In this document: positions 51,454 through 63,737 of the stretch, piece after piece | How positions within the stretch are numbered: position 1 is the first letter of the stretch | Layout: each line of letters starts with the position of its first letter | NCBI RefSeq assembly: GCF_014649775.1 | Contig: NZ_BMTR01000011.1 | Coordinates: 62,001 to 126,000, forward strand | Origin: Streptomyces longisporoflavus | GTDB lineage: Bacteria; Actinomycetota; Actinomycetes; Streptomycetales; Streptomycetaceae | Length of the DNA stretch: 64,000 nt | Direction: 5' to 3' | Translations under genes and position numbers: made by a program | Notes under the pieces: model-generated | Seen by the model: only the letters and a program-made list of their open reading frames with translations | The model's database searches: none | Told to the model about the DNA's origin: nothing

Positions 51454-52659
51454 GTGCCGCGACCGCCCTTCCGTCACTTTGGCCGCCGTTTCCGATGTGG
51501 GGGTGGGGGGCGGGGGCTGGTTCGGTTCCGTGCGGGCGGGGGCCGCGCGGGCAGGGTCCGTGTGGTGCGGTTCCGCGTGGGCGGGGGTGGCGTGGGCCTG
51601 GTCCGGTCCCGTGTCGGTGGTGCTCGTCCCCGCCTCGGTGGTGCTCGTCCCCGCCTGTCCCGGTTCCTCGCCGTCGCGCTGCTGCTCGGCCTGGCTGCGG
51701 CGTCCTTCGGGGTGGAGGCGGGCGGGGCCGTGTCGCGGGGCGGTGACCGGGTGGCCGCCGGTCCTGGTGGCGGCTTCTGGGTGGAACCGGACAGCGCCGC
51801 CGCTCGGCAGGTCACCGCTTGGCGGAGTCAGGGGCGGGCCGCCGACGCCCGGCTCATCGAGCGCATCGCGGGCCGGCCCCAAGCCGTGTGGCTGCACAGC
51901 CCCGGGCCGGGCCCGGTGGTCCGCGCGGTCACCGAAGCGGCCACCGCGGCGGGGCAGACCGCGGTGCTCGTCGCGTACTTCATCCCGGACCGCGACTGCG
52001 GCGACTACTCCGGAGGCGGGGCGGCGGACGCGGCGGCGTACCGCCGGTGGATCGACGAGTTCGCCGCCGGCATCGGCGACCGCGCCGCGTACGTCGTCGT
52101 CGAACCGGACGCCGTCGCGCAGGAGGTCACGGGCTGCGCGAAGGCCGACGCGGAGGAGCGGTACGGGCTGCTCGCCCACGCCGTCGACCGCATCAAGGCG
52201 CGCCCGAACACCAAGGTCTACCTCGACGCGGGCAACTCCAGCTGGATCCCGGACGAGCAGCGCCTGCTCGCCCCGCTCCGCCGGTCCGGGATCGACAAGG
52301 CCGACGGCTTCGCGCTGAACGTCTCCAACTACCGCACGGACGCGGAGAGTACGGCCTACGGACACCGCCTCGCCGGAGCGCTCGGCGGCGCCAAGCACTT
52401 CGTCGTGGACAGCAGCCGCAACGGCAACGGCCCCTACATCGGCGAGGGCGGCGAGACCTGGTGCAACCCGCCCGGCCGCGCCCTCGGCACCCCGCCCACC
52501 ACCGCCACCGGCGACCCCGCGCTCGACGCCTACTTGTGGATCAAGCGGCCCGGCGAGTCCGACGGGACCTGCCGGGGCGGGCCGCGGGCGGGGGAGTGGT
52601 GGCCGGAGTACGCGCTGGGGCTCGCGAGCAGGGCCCGGGAGCAGCCGGCTTCGGAGTAG
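51454..52659 (+). CDS. Glycoside hydrolase family 6 (endoglucanase-like), secreted
   Basis: From GTG 51454 (AGGAGG 6 nt upstream) the product is 401 aa. Residues 1-67 are an unusual Gly/Arg/Val-rich reiterated stretch. A signal-like helix follows (RLSRFLAVALLLGLAAASFGVEA). The GH6 domain (about 105-395) includes FWVEPDSAAARQV, VLVAYFIPDRDCGDYSGGG with the catalytic acid Asp, AYVVVEPDAVAQEV and FVVDSSRNGNGP, then WCNPPGRALG and YLWIKRPGESDG. It would cleave beta-1,4-glucan outside the cell. No cellulose-binding module is present. The true start may lie nearer the signal helix. Confidence 0.88.
   Translation: MPRPPFRHFGRRFRCGGGGRGLVRFRAGGGRAGRVRVVRFRVGGGGVGLVRSRVGGARPRLGGARPRLSRFLAVALLLGLAAASFGVEAGGAVSRGGDRVAAGPGGGFWVEPDSAAARQVTAWRSQGRAADARLIERIAGRPQAVWLHSPGPGPVVRAVTEAATAAGQTAVLVAYFIPDRDCGDYSGGGAADAAAYRRWIDEFAAGIGDRAAYVVVEPDAVAQEVTGCAKADAEERYGLLAHAVDRIKARPNTKVYLDAGNSSWIPDEQRLLAPLRRSGIDKADGFALNVSNYRTDAESTAYGHRLAGALGGAKHFVVDSSRNGNGPYIGEGGETWCNPPGRALGTPPTTATGDPALDAYLWIKRPGESDGTCRGGPRAGEWWPEYALGLASRAREQPASE
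51614..51655. repeat. Perfect 21-bp tandem duplication in GH6 N-terminus
   Basis: The unit beginning TCGGTGGTGCTCGTCC occurs twice without change (51614-51634, 51635-51655). It encodes the duplicated GGARPRL. Looser related units lie upstream from about 51490. Confidence 0.85.
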
Positions 52660-52711
52660 CCAGCTCGGGAGTAGGGGATACGGGGGCGGCCGGGTCGGCC
52701 GGGGGGTGGGG

Positions 52712-53131
52712 CTAGGGGCGCGGGTCCGGGACCACTGCCGTGGCGGTGATCTCCACCAGCTGGCCGGTGTAGCCGAGGCACGTCGTGCCGAGCAGCGTAG
52801 AGGTGTGCGGGCCCTTCGCGAGCAGGTCGGACGCGCGGACGACCTCCCAGGCCTCGCTCAGCGGCCCCGGCTCGTCGCTCACGACGTACACCGTGCTGGC
52901 CACCACCTGCGTCAAGTCGCTGCCGATCGCGCGCAGGGCCTCGTCGAGGTTGGCGATGACCTGCTCGGTCTGGCGTACCACGTCACCTTCCCCCACGAGA
53001 TTCCCCTCGGGATCGAGTGGCACGGAGCCCGCCATGAAGGCGAGCTTGGTGCCTGCTTCCACGAGGGCGGCATGGGCGTATCCGGGCGGCGGGAAGAGGG
53101 TGGGCACGACGGTGCGGCGAGAAGTAGTCAT
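52712..53131 (-). CDS. RidA family protein
   Basis: The 139-aa protein has the RidA/YjgF layout: FPPPGYAHAALVEAGTKLAFMAGSVPLDPEGNLVG, then DVVRQTEQVIANLDEALRAIGSDLTQVVASTVYVV and GTTCLGYTGQLVEITATAVV. RidA members hydrolyse reactive 2-aminoacrylate/enamine intermediates. The conserved Arg of canonical RidA (usually in the ARxARA-type motif near the C-terminus) is not evident, so this may be a divergent subgroup. The ATG has no Shine-Dalgarno; CAAGAT 7 nt upstream may be a leaderless -10. Confidence 0.82.
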   Translation of the reverse strand: MTTSRRTVVPTLFPPPGYAHAALVEAGTKLAFMAGSVPLDPEGNLVGEGDVVRQTEQVIANLDEALRAIGSDLTQVVASTVYVVSDEPGPLSEAWEVVRASDLLAKGPHTSTLLGTTCLGYTGQLVEITATAVVPDPRP

Positions 53132-53194
53132 GGGCCTGATCTTGAGGGAGGGGGCTTTGGCGCGCAGCCGAATTTCGTTCCGGAACGGCTGGCC

Positions 53195-53200
53195 TAGGCT
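53195..53200 (+). promoter_or_regulatory. -10 box TAGGCT upstream of the SNF2 helicase
   Basis: TAGGCT lies 44 nt before the GTG at 53245, giving a leader of about 38 nt. The -35 is weak. Confidence 0.35.
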
Positions 53201-53244
53201 GGCGGGTGGAAATGGTGTGCGGGGCGGCATGTGAGTGACGCAGG

Positions 53245-56486
<3,242 letters not shown>

Positions 56487-56490
<4 letters not shown>

Positions 56491-57905
56491 GGGGCGGGGG
56501 CGTGCGCGGTGGGGGCGAGGGCGGCGGGGGTAAGGGCCGTGGCGGCGGGGGCGGTTCGGGTGGAGCCGACCGCCGTCCCGGAGCGGCCACCGCCGGCCGC
56601 GCGCCCGTCAGTGGTGCCGCCGTCAGCCGTGCCGCCGTCAGCCGCGCCGCAGGTGCCGGGCGTGTCTTCCCTCCGTTGCCCCGACACCCCGATCCCCACG
56701 CCCCGTTCGCCACTTCCTGGTGGGGCAACGCCTGGATCGGTGCGCTGGAGGAGACCTCGCTGGACGCGGGGCGCCTTGCGCGCGGGCGGGCCTACGCCAG
56801 GGAGGGGCACGTCGACACGATCACGGTGGCGCCGGGCCGCATCGTGGCGTACGTGCACGGCAGCAGGCCGCGCCCGTACCGTGCCGAGATCCGTATGCGC
56901 ACCCTGACGCCGGAGGACTGGGACAACTTCCTGGACGCGGTGGCCACGGAACCGGCGCACATCGCGGCGCTTTTGGACAAGGACATGCCGCACGCGCTGG
57001 TGGACGCGGCGGAACGCTCCGGTGTCCAACTCCTCCCGGGGCCGGGCGACCTGATCCCCTCCTGCACCTGCCCGGACCACGGCCGCCCCTGCAAGCACGC
57101 GGCAGCGCTCACCTACCAGACGGCCAGACTCCTGGACGCCGACGCCTTCGTACTCCTCCTCCTGCGCGGCGGCGACGAGCAGGCGCTCCTCGACGAACTG
57201 GCCCAGCGCAACGCGCACCAGGCGGCCCGCGAGCAGTCCGCCACCACGCAGGGCGGGCGTGCCGAGACGCTCCCCGGAACCCTGGCCAGGGACGTCCTGT
57301 CCACGACCTACCGCCCGCCGCTCCCGGCCCCTCTCCCACCCCCCACCCACCAGGGCGAACCCCCGCTGCTGCCCTCACTCCCCGGCGCCCCCGACCCCAC
57401 ATCCCTGGAGTTCCTGGCCACGGACACGGCGAGCCGGGCCCACGCGTACCTGACCACCGGCGCGGACCCTTTCCCCACCGCCGACCCCTGGTACGACGCG
57501 GTCCGCCTCGCCGCGTCGCACCCCGGCCTCACGGGCCGCCGCAGCTTCAGCCGCCAGTTCGCCGAGCTCGCCCGATCGGTGGGCCACACCCCCGCCGACC
57601 TGGCCCGCGCCGCGGCGGCCTGGCGCCAGGGCGGCGAGGAAGGCCTGGCGGTCCTGGAATCCCCCTGGGACCCGCCGGCGGGCCCCTTCGACCGAGCCAG
57701 GGGCGCCCTCATCACGGCAGACCTCCCCCGCATGACGATCCACCACAACCACCTCACCAACGCCTCCGGCTCCCTCCAACTCCGCTACGGCAGAGACGGC
57801 CGCTGGTACCCGTACCGCAGCGAGCCGGGCCAAGACGACTGGTGGCCGGAGGGAGAGGCGGACGCGGATCCGGTGGGCGCGGTCACGGGAATGATCGGGA
57901 CCTGA
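56487..57905 (+). CDS. SWIM zinc-finger protein, partner of SNF2 helicase
   Basis: From GTG 56487 (GGAGGG upstream) the product is 472 aa. The first ~65 residues are Gly/Arg-rich and then Ala-rich repeats (SGAAVSRAAVSRAAG). The conserved part begins FATSWWGNAWIGALEETSLDAGRLARGRAYAREGHVDTI and leads to the SWIM finger CTCPDHGRPCKHAAAL near residues 192-207. A helical C-terminal half follows. SWIM domains bind DNA or protein and occur beside SNF2 ATPases in bacteria. The 4-bp overlap with the helicase gene supports joint function. Process unknown; DNA repair or chromatin-like remodelling are guesses. Confidence 0.88.
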
Positions 57906-57926
57906 AACCACCCGCGGTCGCCCTCG

Positions 57927-58553
57927 TCACGCACGAAGGTGAGCGAGCAGTTCGTCCCCTGCCGGATAGGGCTGTTCCGCGGGAAGGAGCCCCCCGGCCG
58001 CCGCGAGGTCGTTCTCGCGTACGAGGGTGTGGACGGCCCGAGCCCGCTCAGTGACGTCCGTGATGGAAACCGTCCACTCGTCCGCATAGCGCCGCGCGGC
58101 ATCGCCCGCCAGGCCCAGCTGGAGGGAGCGGTGGGGGAGCGCGTTCAGGTGTAGATCGCGTTCGGGGTCCCACTGGACACGGGCGGGCGCACGCCGCAAC
58201 TCCCGCTTCCAGGCGGCCTGGTCGGAGTGCACCCCGCGCGCGTAGTGCGACAGACACGCGTGCCGAAGCGCCCACTCGAAGCCCTCCCGCGTGATCTCCA
58301 CCGCGAGAACCCTTTCCTGCCCTTCCTTCGTGGTCCAGCCGCAGCGGTACATCATCCAGAGAAAGGACGGCTTGATCCACGTCATGCGGTCCCGCTTCCA
58401 GGCGGCGGGAAAGCGGCCGGTGCGGGCCGCCGGGCCCGCGATCTCGGGGGCGTACGCCTGGTAGACCGTGACGGTCGTCGCCGTGTGCAGGGCGCGGATC
58501 TGGTGCGTGGGTGCCGCGGTGACGAGGGTGTCGTCGGTGTCGGTGCGCTTCAT
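57927..58553 (-). CDS. DUF4291 domain protein
   Basis: The 208-aa protein matches the DUF4291 pattern: VYQAYAPEIAGPAARTGRF, RMTWIKPSFLWMMYRCGW, ACLSHYARGVHSDQAAWKREL and VQWDPERDLHLNALPHRSLQLGL. No signal peptide or membrane segment is present and the function of the family is unknown. It is convergent with the SWIM gene (21-bp gap). CAGGCT lies 7 nt before the ATG with no Shine-Dalgarno, so the mRNA may be leaderless. The 233-bp gap to the divergent FUSC gene shows no further feature I can name. Confidence 0.85.
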   Translation of the reverse strand: MKRTDTDDTLVTAAPTHQIRALHTATTVTVYQAYAPEIAGPAARTGRFPAAWKRDRMTWIKPSFLWMMYRCGWTTKEGQERVLAVEITREGFEWALRHACLSHYARGVHSDQAAWKRELRRAPARVQWDPERDLHLNALPHRSLQLGLAGDAARRYADEWTVSITDVTERARAVHTLVRENDLAAAGGLLPAEQPYPAGDELLAHLRA

Positions 58554-58786
58554 GACCGTCAGCCTGCGGTTTGCGTGTCCATGCCGCCAGCGAATTGTTC
58601 CCGACGCGAGCGGTCGCGGGGGCGGGCGGAGCGCCGGTTCGTAGGTGAATTACCCGCGTGGCGTTCACGGAACGGTCACCGGACGTCACGTCGTCGAAAT
58701 ACGCCCGTTCCTCCCCCTCCAAAAACACGCCTTACGCTTGATCGCAAGCCCAGGCCGATGTCGTCCGGTGGTACGTACCCGTTTCG

Positions 58787-60694
58787 ATGACGACTGGAGC
58801 AGTGAGTTCGGTGTTCCCGCGCGCAGCATCCGCATCCCTTCCGCCCTGGCTCGGCCATGCCCTGCGTACGCAGCGCGGGCCCGTGCCGTGGCACGCCGTG
58901 GTGCGGGGTGCGATGGCCGCGGGGCCGCTGCTGGGCGCGGGTGTCGTTGCCGGACGGGTGTCCCTCGGGGTGGTGGCCGCGCTCGGGGCCATGCTTGCCG
59001 GGATCAATGACCGGCCGGGGGGCCGGCGCGTGGCCGTGCGGCGGCTCGGGGTGCCCGCGCTCGCGGGCGCCTGCGGCATGGCTTTCGGCTCTTACGTCGT
59101 CGCCGCAGGACAAGGGATCGGCGGGGCGTACGCGCCTTGGGTGCTGTCCCTCGCGTTCGCGGTGCTCGGGCTCGTCGCCGGTGCCTTCAGCGCGGTCGGG
59201 CCCGTCGCGTCCGCCGGTGGCACGCAGCTGCTCGTCACCGCGGCCATCGGGGCCGGGATGCCTCTGCCGGAACCCGGCTGGCAGCGGGCGCTCCTCTTTC
59301 TCGCCGGGGCCGCGTGGCTGATCCTGCTGAGGCTGCTCCTGCCCTCGCCCTTGCCGGTCACGGGAGCGGCCGGTGCCGGTCGTCCCTATCGGCTCGACGG
59401 GGAGCGCGCCGCCGTCTGCGCCGTATACGAGGCCGTCGCGGCGCTTCTCGATTCCGTCGGCACCTCCCGCTCGACCGACCGGCGCGCCGCCCTCACCGCA
59501 GCACTCGACCACGCACAGGACGCCCTCTCCGGGCCGCGCCTGCGCCGGCACGCCAGTTCGGCCGCCGAGCGGCGCCTGCACGCGCAGTACCGTGCCGCAC
59601 TGCCGCTCGGCGAGGCGGCGACCGCGCTCGCCTGGGCCGGTGTGCCGCTGCCGGAGCGCGTGGGGGAGGGGCCGCGCCGGCTCGCCGCCGCCATCCGCGA
59701 CGGCGGCCCCTGCGGGCCGCTGCCCGCACCCGCCCGCTCCGACGCCGGGCTGCGTGCCCTCGACGACGCGCTGTTGCACGCCGCCGAGGCCTTCGACAGC
59801 GGCACCGCGAAGCCCCCGCACGGCCGCCGCCGCGGACCCGCCGACGTACTGCGCACGGCGGCCGGGCCCGGCGGACGCGAGTACGGCATGCGCGTCGCGC
59901 TCTGCTTCGGGGCGAGCGTCGCCGTCGCACAGGCATTGCAGCACCCCCACTGGTACTGGCTCCCCGCCACCACCGTCTTCCTGGTCAAGCCCGACCTCGG
60001 GCCGCTGGTCTCCCGCGTCCTGTGCCGCGCCGCGGGTACCGTCATCGGCGCGGTCGTCTTCGCCGGGCTCGCCGCGTTGCTGCCGCAGCCTGCCGGGCTC
60101 GTCGTCCTCGTCGCCGTGTGCGGTGCGCTGATCCCCGTCGCCACCCGGCACTTCGCCGCCCTGACCGCCGTCGTCACGGTCCTGGTCCTCGCCCTCGTCA
60201 TGGTCGGCGGGGAGCCGCAGGCCTCCCCGGGGCGGATCGGCGAGACGCTGCTGGCCTGCGGGATCGTCCTGCTCGTCGGGCACCTGCCGTGGCCGGTGCA
60301 GCGCGGCGGTCGCGTACAGGACCGGCTCTCGGCCGCCCGCGAGTCCGCGCACGCCTACCTGCGCCACGTCCTGAGCGGAGCACAAGGCGGCGTCCACGAC
60401 GGAGCCCGCCACGCCGGCCCCGCCGACGCCGAGCACCGCGCCGCCCGCTGGGCCCTGCGCCGCGACGCCTACCGCACGCTGGCCGAGGCCCGCACCGCGA
60501 TCGACCTGGCCGCCGCCGAACACCCCACCCTCGCTCGGCACTCCGCGGGCTCGGAGAAGGTGGCGGCCACCCTCGAAAGCCTCGTCGACACCACGACCGC
60601 CTGCGCGGTGCAGGTCGACGACACGGGCCGCTTGCCGCGGCGCCACGCGGAACGCATCGACGCACTGCTCGCGGAGCTGACCACGGTGGCCTGA
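58787..60694 (+). CDS. FUSC family membrane transporter
   Basis: The 635-aa protein has two clusters of membrane helices. The first (about 40-190) includes AAGPLLGAGVVAGRVSLGVVAALGAMLAGI, and the second (about 365-510) includes LRTAAGPGGREYGMRVALCFGASVAVAQAL and HPHWYWLPATTVFLVKPDLGPLVSRVLCRAAGTVIGAVVFAGL. The latter is the FUSC motif HW..L...V...P....T..R...R..GT. Soluble helical regions follow each cluster. Relatives (AaeB/YccS types) export aromatic acids or other small molecules; the substrate here is unknown. No obvious Shine-Dalgarno precedes ATG 58787, so the start is uncertain by some codons. Confidence 0.88.
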   Translation: MTTGAVSSVFPRAASASLPPWLGHALRTQRGPVPWHAVVRGAMAAGPLLGAGVVAGRVSLGVVAALGAMLAGINDRPGGRRVAVRRLGVPALAGACGMAFGSYVVAAGQGIGGAYAPWVLSLAFAVLGLVAGAFSAVGPVASAGGTQLLVTAAIGAGMPLPEPGWQRALLFLAGAAWLILLRLLLPSPLPVTGAAGAGRPYRLDGERAAVCAVYEAVAALLDSVGTSRSTDRRAALTAALDHAQDALSGPRLRRHASSAAERRLHAQYRAALPLGEAATALAWAGVPLPERVGEGPRRLAAAIRDGGPCGPLPAPARSDAGLRALDDALLHAAEAFDSGTAKPPHGRRRGPADVLRTAAGPGGREYGMRVALCFGASVAVAQALQHPHWYWLPATTVFLVKPDLGPLVSRVLCRAAGTVIGAVVFAGLAALLPQPAGLVVLVAVCGALIPVATRHFAALTAVVTVLVLALVMVGGEPQASPGRIGETLLACGIVLLVGHLPWPVQRGGRVQDRLSAARESAHAYLRHVLSGAQGGVHDGARHAGPADAEHRAARWALRRDAYRTLAEARTAIDLAAAEHPTLARHSAGSEKVAATLESLVDTTTACAVQVDDTGRLPRRHAERIDALLAELTTVA

Positions 60695-60712
60695 GCGGAC
60701 ACCCACCGCGAT

Positions 60713-60750
60713 GGCCCGACCGGACGGGCCCGACCGGACGGACCCGGACG
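60713..60750. repeat. 14-bp tandem repeat in convergent gap
   Basis: GGCCCGACCGGACG occurs twice (60713-60726, 60727-60740), followed by a shortened third unit GACCCGGACG. It occupies much of the 69-bp gap between the FUSC and DUF3574 stops. Confidence 0.75.
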
Positions 60751-60763
60751 GCGCGAGCGCGGG

Positions 60764-61297
60764 TCAGAAGTCCACGCGCACCCTGTCGTCGAGCCGCGCC
60801 ACCGAATCCTGCGCGTACTCCTTCACGTAGTCCTCGCGGATGTCCTCGATCAACGCGTCGCGCTTGTGCGCCTGCGTCGTCGGATACAGCAGGATCAGCT
60901 CGTACGACCGCTCACGCTCGATCTTGCCGTTCGAGTCCCGCCACTGGCCGCGGCCGTCCTGCACCGTGAGCCCGTCGGGGAACGACGGCGTCACCTCGTC
61001 GTCGATGAACTTCATGAACTGCTTGTCCGTCACATCGGGGCCGCCGTCGGGGCGCTCGGTACCGAAGAGGAGACGGGTCTCGGTGTACGCGTCGCCGCGC
61101 GCCACATGAGCCGTGGTGGTCGTGCCGGACGTGCTGCCGGTCGCGCTGGGCGCGCGCGTGTCCGTGTCGAGCGAGGCGTACGCGGCCGGGGCGCCGACGG
61201 CGAGCACCGCCGTGACGGCCGCGGCCACGCCGAGGCGGGTGCGGGAGGTGCGAGAGGTGCGAGAGGCGCTGGAGACGCGGGAGAGGGTGCGGGCCAT
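60764..61297 (-). CDS. Secreted DUF3574 protein
   Basis: From ATG 61297 the product is 177 aa: a signal region with a Ser-Arg-Thr reiteration (ASRTSRTSRTRLG), then a hydrophobic stretch ending APAAYA, a Thr/Ser-rich spacer and the DUF3574 domain (DAYTETRLLFGTERPDGGPDVTDKQFMKFIDDEVTPSFPDGLTVQDGRGQW and YELILLYP). The family is exported and of unknown function. The ribosome-binding site AAAGGGATC belongs to a thrice-repeated element upstream. Confidence 0.82.
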   Translation of the reverse strand: MARTLSRVSSASRTSRTSRTRLGVAAAVTAVLAVGAPAAYASLDTDTRAPSATGSTSGTTTTAHVARGDAYTETRLLFGTERPDGGPDVTDKQFMKFIDDEVTPSFPDGLTVQDGRGQWRDSNGKIERERSYELILLYPTTQAHKRDALIEDIREDYVKEYAQDSVARLDDRVRVDF

Positions 61298-61304
61298 GAG
61301 GGCT

Positions 61305-61357
61305 GATCCCTTTCTGCGGGGGCAGATCAGTTTCTGCGTGCGTACGGATCTTCTGCG
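61305..61357. repeat. Three spaced copies of CGCAGAAA-N2-GATC upstream of DUF3574 gene
   Basis: Written on the plus strand: GATCCCTTTCTGCG (61305-61318), GATCAGTTTCTGCG (61325-61338) and the shortened GATCTTCTGCG (61347-61357), 20 and 22 bp apart. The first includes the DUF3574 ribosome-binding site. The remainder of the 236-bp gap holds nothing further that I recognise. Confidence 0.7.
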
Positions 61358-61533
61358 TACGTTGATCCATAACGGGCGCGGACAATAGCGGACACGCCGC
61401 GCCGCCCGCCCCCTCCCGCATGGCCGCACGGCTGGATATCTCTCCCTGCCCGTAAGCCGCCGTCTTCCCTTCCGACACTCAAATCCCATACGTTTCACCG
61501 GACTTGACGACAGCGGTGGAGGGGACGGCCGGT

Positions 61534-62595
61534 ATGAGGGCACGTACAGGGACAGGTTTCGCCGTGGCGGTCGCGGCGGCGGGCGCGCTTGCGCTCGGCA
61601 CCGCCGGGTCCGCGAACGGCACCGCTCCCGCCGCGAGCGATCCGGCCCCGCAGTCGCCGTACGCCTCGACCACCGGCGTCGGCGTCCACAACGCCTATGA
61701 GAAGTCGAAGTACCCGTACTTCGCCGACGCGCTGGACTCCGGCGCCGGGATGCTCGAACTCGACGTGTGGACCAATGTGTTCGGCAGCGGCTGGCGGGTC
61801 TCGCACAGCAACCCCCTCGGGAACGACAACAACTGCGAGAACGCCGCGACTCCGGCCGAATTGCGCACCAAGTCGCGCAATCAGAGCTTCGCGGGCTGCC
61901 TCACGGACATGAAGAGCTGGCACGACGCCCACCCCGGCCACCGGCCCATCCTCCTGAAAGTGGAGCTGAAGGACGGCTTCCAGGGCAGGAACGGACGCGG
62001 GCCCGCCGACCTCGACGCCCTCCTGAAGAGCAAGCTCGGCGACGCCGTCTACCGCCCGGGCCAGCTCACCGGCGGGCACGCCACCCTCGACGAGGCCGTA
62101 CGGAGCGACGGCTGGCCCCGGCGCAGTGACCTCGCGGGCAAGTTCATCGTCGAGCTCATCCCCGGCACCGTCGAGCAGGGCAACCCGGCCGACACCCTGT
62201 GGACGGACCGCGAGTACGCCACGCACCTGCGCGACCTCGCGGCGGCCGGACGCCTCGGTGAGGCCGCGGCCTTCCCCGCCGTGCTCGGCGCCGAGGCGGG
62301 CGACCCGCGCGGGCGGTACACGGACGCGGCGATCCGGCCTTGGTTCGTGCTGTTCGACGGCGACGCGTCGAAGTACGCGGGCGGCACCATCGACACCAAG
62401 TGGTACGCCGACCGGCGCTATCTGGTCGTCATGTCCGACGCCCACAACGTCGCCCCGGCCATCGACGCGGTGAACCCGACCGAGGCACAGGCCCGCGACC
62501 GCGTCGCCCTGCTCGCGCGCGGCAACGCCAGCATCGTCTCGTCGGACTGGTACCCGCTGCCGGGCGTCCTCTCCACGGTGCTCCCGCGCGGCTGA
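61534..62595 (+). CDS. Secreted Ca2+-dependent PI-specific phospholipase C-like protein
   Basis: ATG 61534 follows GGAGGGGAC and gives 353 aa: a signal peptide (TGTGFAVAVAAAGALALGTAGSANG), then the PLC TIM barrel. First catalytic His is in GVGVHNAYEKSKYPYFADAL, metal-binding acids in MLELDVW, and a second His in WRVSHSNPLG. Later come RPILLKVELKDGF, KFIVELIPGT and SDAHNVAPAIDAVNPTEAQARDRVALLARGNASIVSSDWYP. It matches the bacterial PI-PLC-C1 (Ca2+-dependent) type and should cleave phosphatidylinositol or a related phosphodiester outside the cell. An in-frame TTG at 61504 is unlikely to be used. Confidence 0.87.
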   Translation: MRARTGTGFAVAVAAAGALALGTAGSANGTAPAASDPAPQSPYASTTGVGVHNAYEKSKYPYFADALDSGAGMLELDVWTNVFGSGWRVSHSNPLGNDNNCENAATPAELRTKSRNQSFAGCLTDMKSWHDAHPGHRPILLKVELKDGFQGRNGRGPADLDALLKSKLGDAVYRPGQLTGGHATLDEAVRSDGWPRRSDLAGKFIVELIPGTVEQGNPADTLWTDREYATHLRDLAAAGRLGEAAAFPAVLGAEAGDPRGRYTDAAIRPWFVLFDGDASKYAGGTIDTKWYADRRYLVVMSDAHNVAPAIDAVNPTEAQARDRVALLARGNASIVSSDWYPLPGVLSTVLPRG

Positions 62596-62674
62596 GCCTC
62601 GGTCTGCGGCGACCACCATGTGCACCAGCGCGGTCCCGGGCGTCGCGACGCCGCGGTAATCCGTCAGAAGGGCC

Positions 62675-63631
62675 CTAGCGCTCGATCCGTATCCACACCG
62701 GCGCGTGGTCCGAGCCCGGAGCGTTCCTCCGCTCCGCCGGATCCTCGTCCCCGACCGACGGCAGCGCGGTCGCCGTCGTGCCGGGCACGCCCGTGCCCGC
62801 CTCGGTGACCATGTGCAGGAGACTGCGGCTCGCCAAGACGTGGTCGATCAGTTCGCGGCGCCCCGCATGGATGCGGGAGTAGCGCTGCTCGGCCGGGATG
62901 AGCGGGGCCACGTTCCACAGCCGCTGCGCGTCACCCTTGTCCGGATGGTCGAAGCCCGGCGTCCCGATCTCGGAGCCCGGCGGGCCGAGCAGGAGCTGCG
63001 TCGTCGCCGCCGACACCTCGTCGTTCAGATCGCCGAGCACCACGACGTCGTGCTCGCGGCCGTCGCCCTTGAGCAGCCGGTTGGCCACCGACCGCACCAG
63101 CGTCGCCTCGGCCGCACGCCGGTACAGCGCGTACGCCCCGAAACGGGCCCGCTCGCCCTCGTCCCGCGGCTGGAAGCGGCCGTCCCCGTACGAGAGGAGC
63201 TTCGACTTCAGATGGCAGACGGCCACGTCGAAGAAGAAAGCGCGCGTCGATACCGTCACCGCGAGCACTCCACGCCCCGCCCGGTCCGCCGGCCTGCCCG
63301 AGTCGCCGGTCTGCACCGCGCGCAGCGGCGCGGGGAAGCGGTTCTCGTCGGCCACGGCGAACACCGGGAGCGAGGTGAGGAAGCCGACGCGGATACCGCG
63401 CTCGTCCGCATGCTCCGAGAGCGTGGTGTGCCAGGTGCCGTCCAGCAACTCGGCCAGGTCCGCGAGCGCCTCCGGATCACCGACCTCCTGCACGCCGAGC
63501 ACGCTCGGGTTCAGCACATTGATCGTCGCCGCGAGCGAGGCGAGCTTCGCCTCGTACGCGGCCTTGTCCTTCGGCCCGAACTTGCCGCCGGGCCGGTAGA
63601 GGTTCTCCAGGTTCCAGGTGCCGAGGAGCAT
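62675..63631 (-). CDS. Endonuclease/exonuclease/phosphatase family protein
   Basis: From ATG 63631 the product is 318 aa. EEP-family motifs occur in order: MLLGTWNLENLY (Asn), LGVQEVG (metal Glu), VAVCHLKSK (His), VVLGDLNDE (Asp-Asn), LIDHVLAS and GSDHAPVWI (final Asp-His). This is a Mg2+-dependent phosphodiesterase fold with nuclease or phosphatase activity; the substrate is unknown. There is no signal peptide. It is convergent with the PI-PLC-like gene and divergent from the amidohydrolase. Confidence 0.9.
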   Translation of the reverse strand: MLLGTWNLENLYRPGGKFGPKDKAAYEAKLASLAATINVLNPSVLGVQEVGDPEALADLAELLDGTWHTTLSEHADERGIRVGFLTSLPVFAVADENRFPAPLRAVQTGDSGRPADRAGRGVLAVTVSTRAFFFDVAVCHLKSKLLSYGDGRFQPRDEGERARFGAYALYRRAAEATLVRSVANRLLKGDGREHDVVVLGDLNDEVSAATTQLLLGPPGSEIGTPGFDHPDKGDAQRLWNVAPLIPAEQRYSRIHAGRRELIDHVLASRSLLHMVTEAGTGVPGTTATALPSVGDEDPAERRNAPGSDHAPVWIRIER

Positions 63632-63737
63632 GGCGGGCTCCAACTGTTGTCGCACGGGCGGTCGGTTGAGGCCAGCGTGCTCGCGAAACCGGCGACGCGA
63701 CAGGGCACGGGATGCGCAGTCCCCGTACCGTGAAGAG

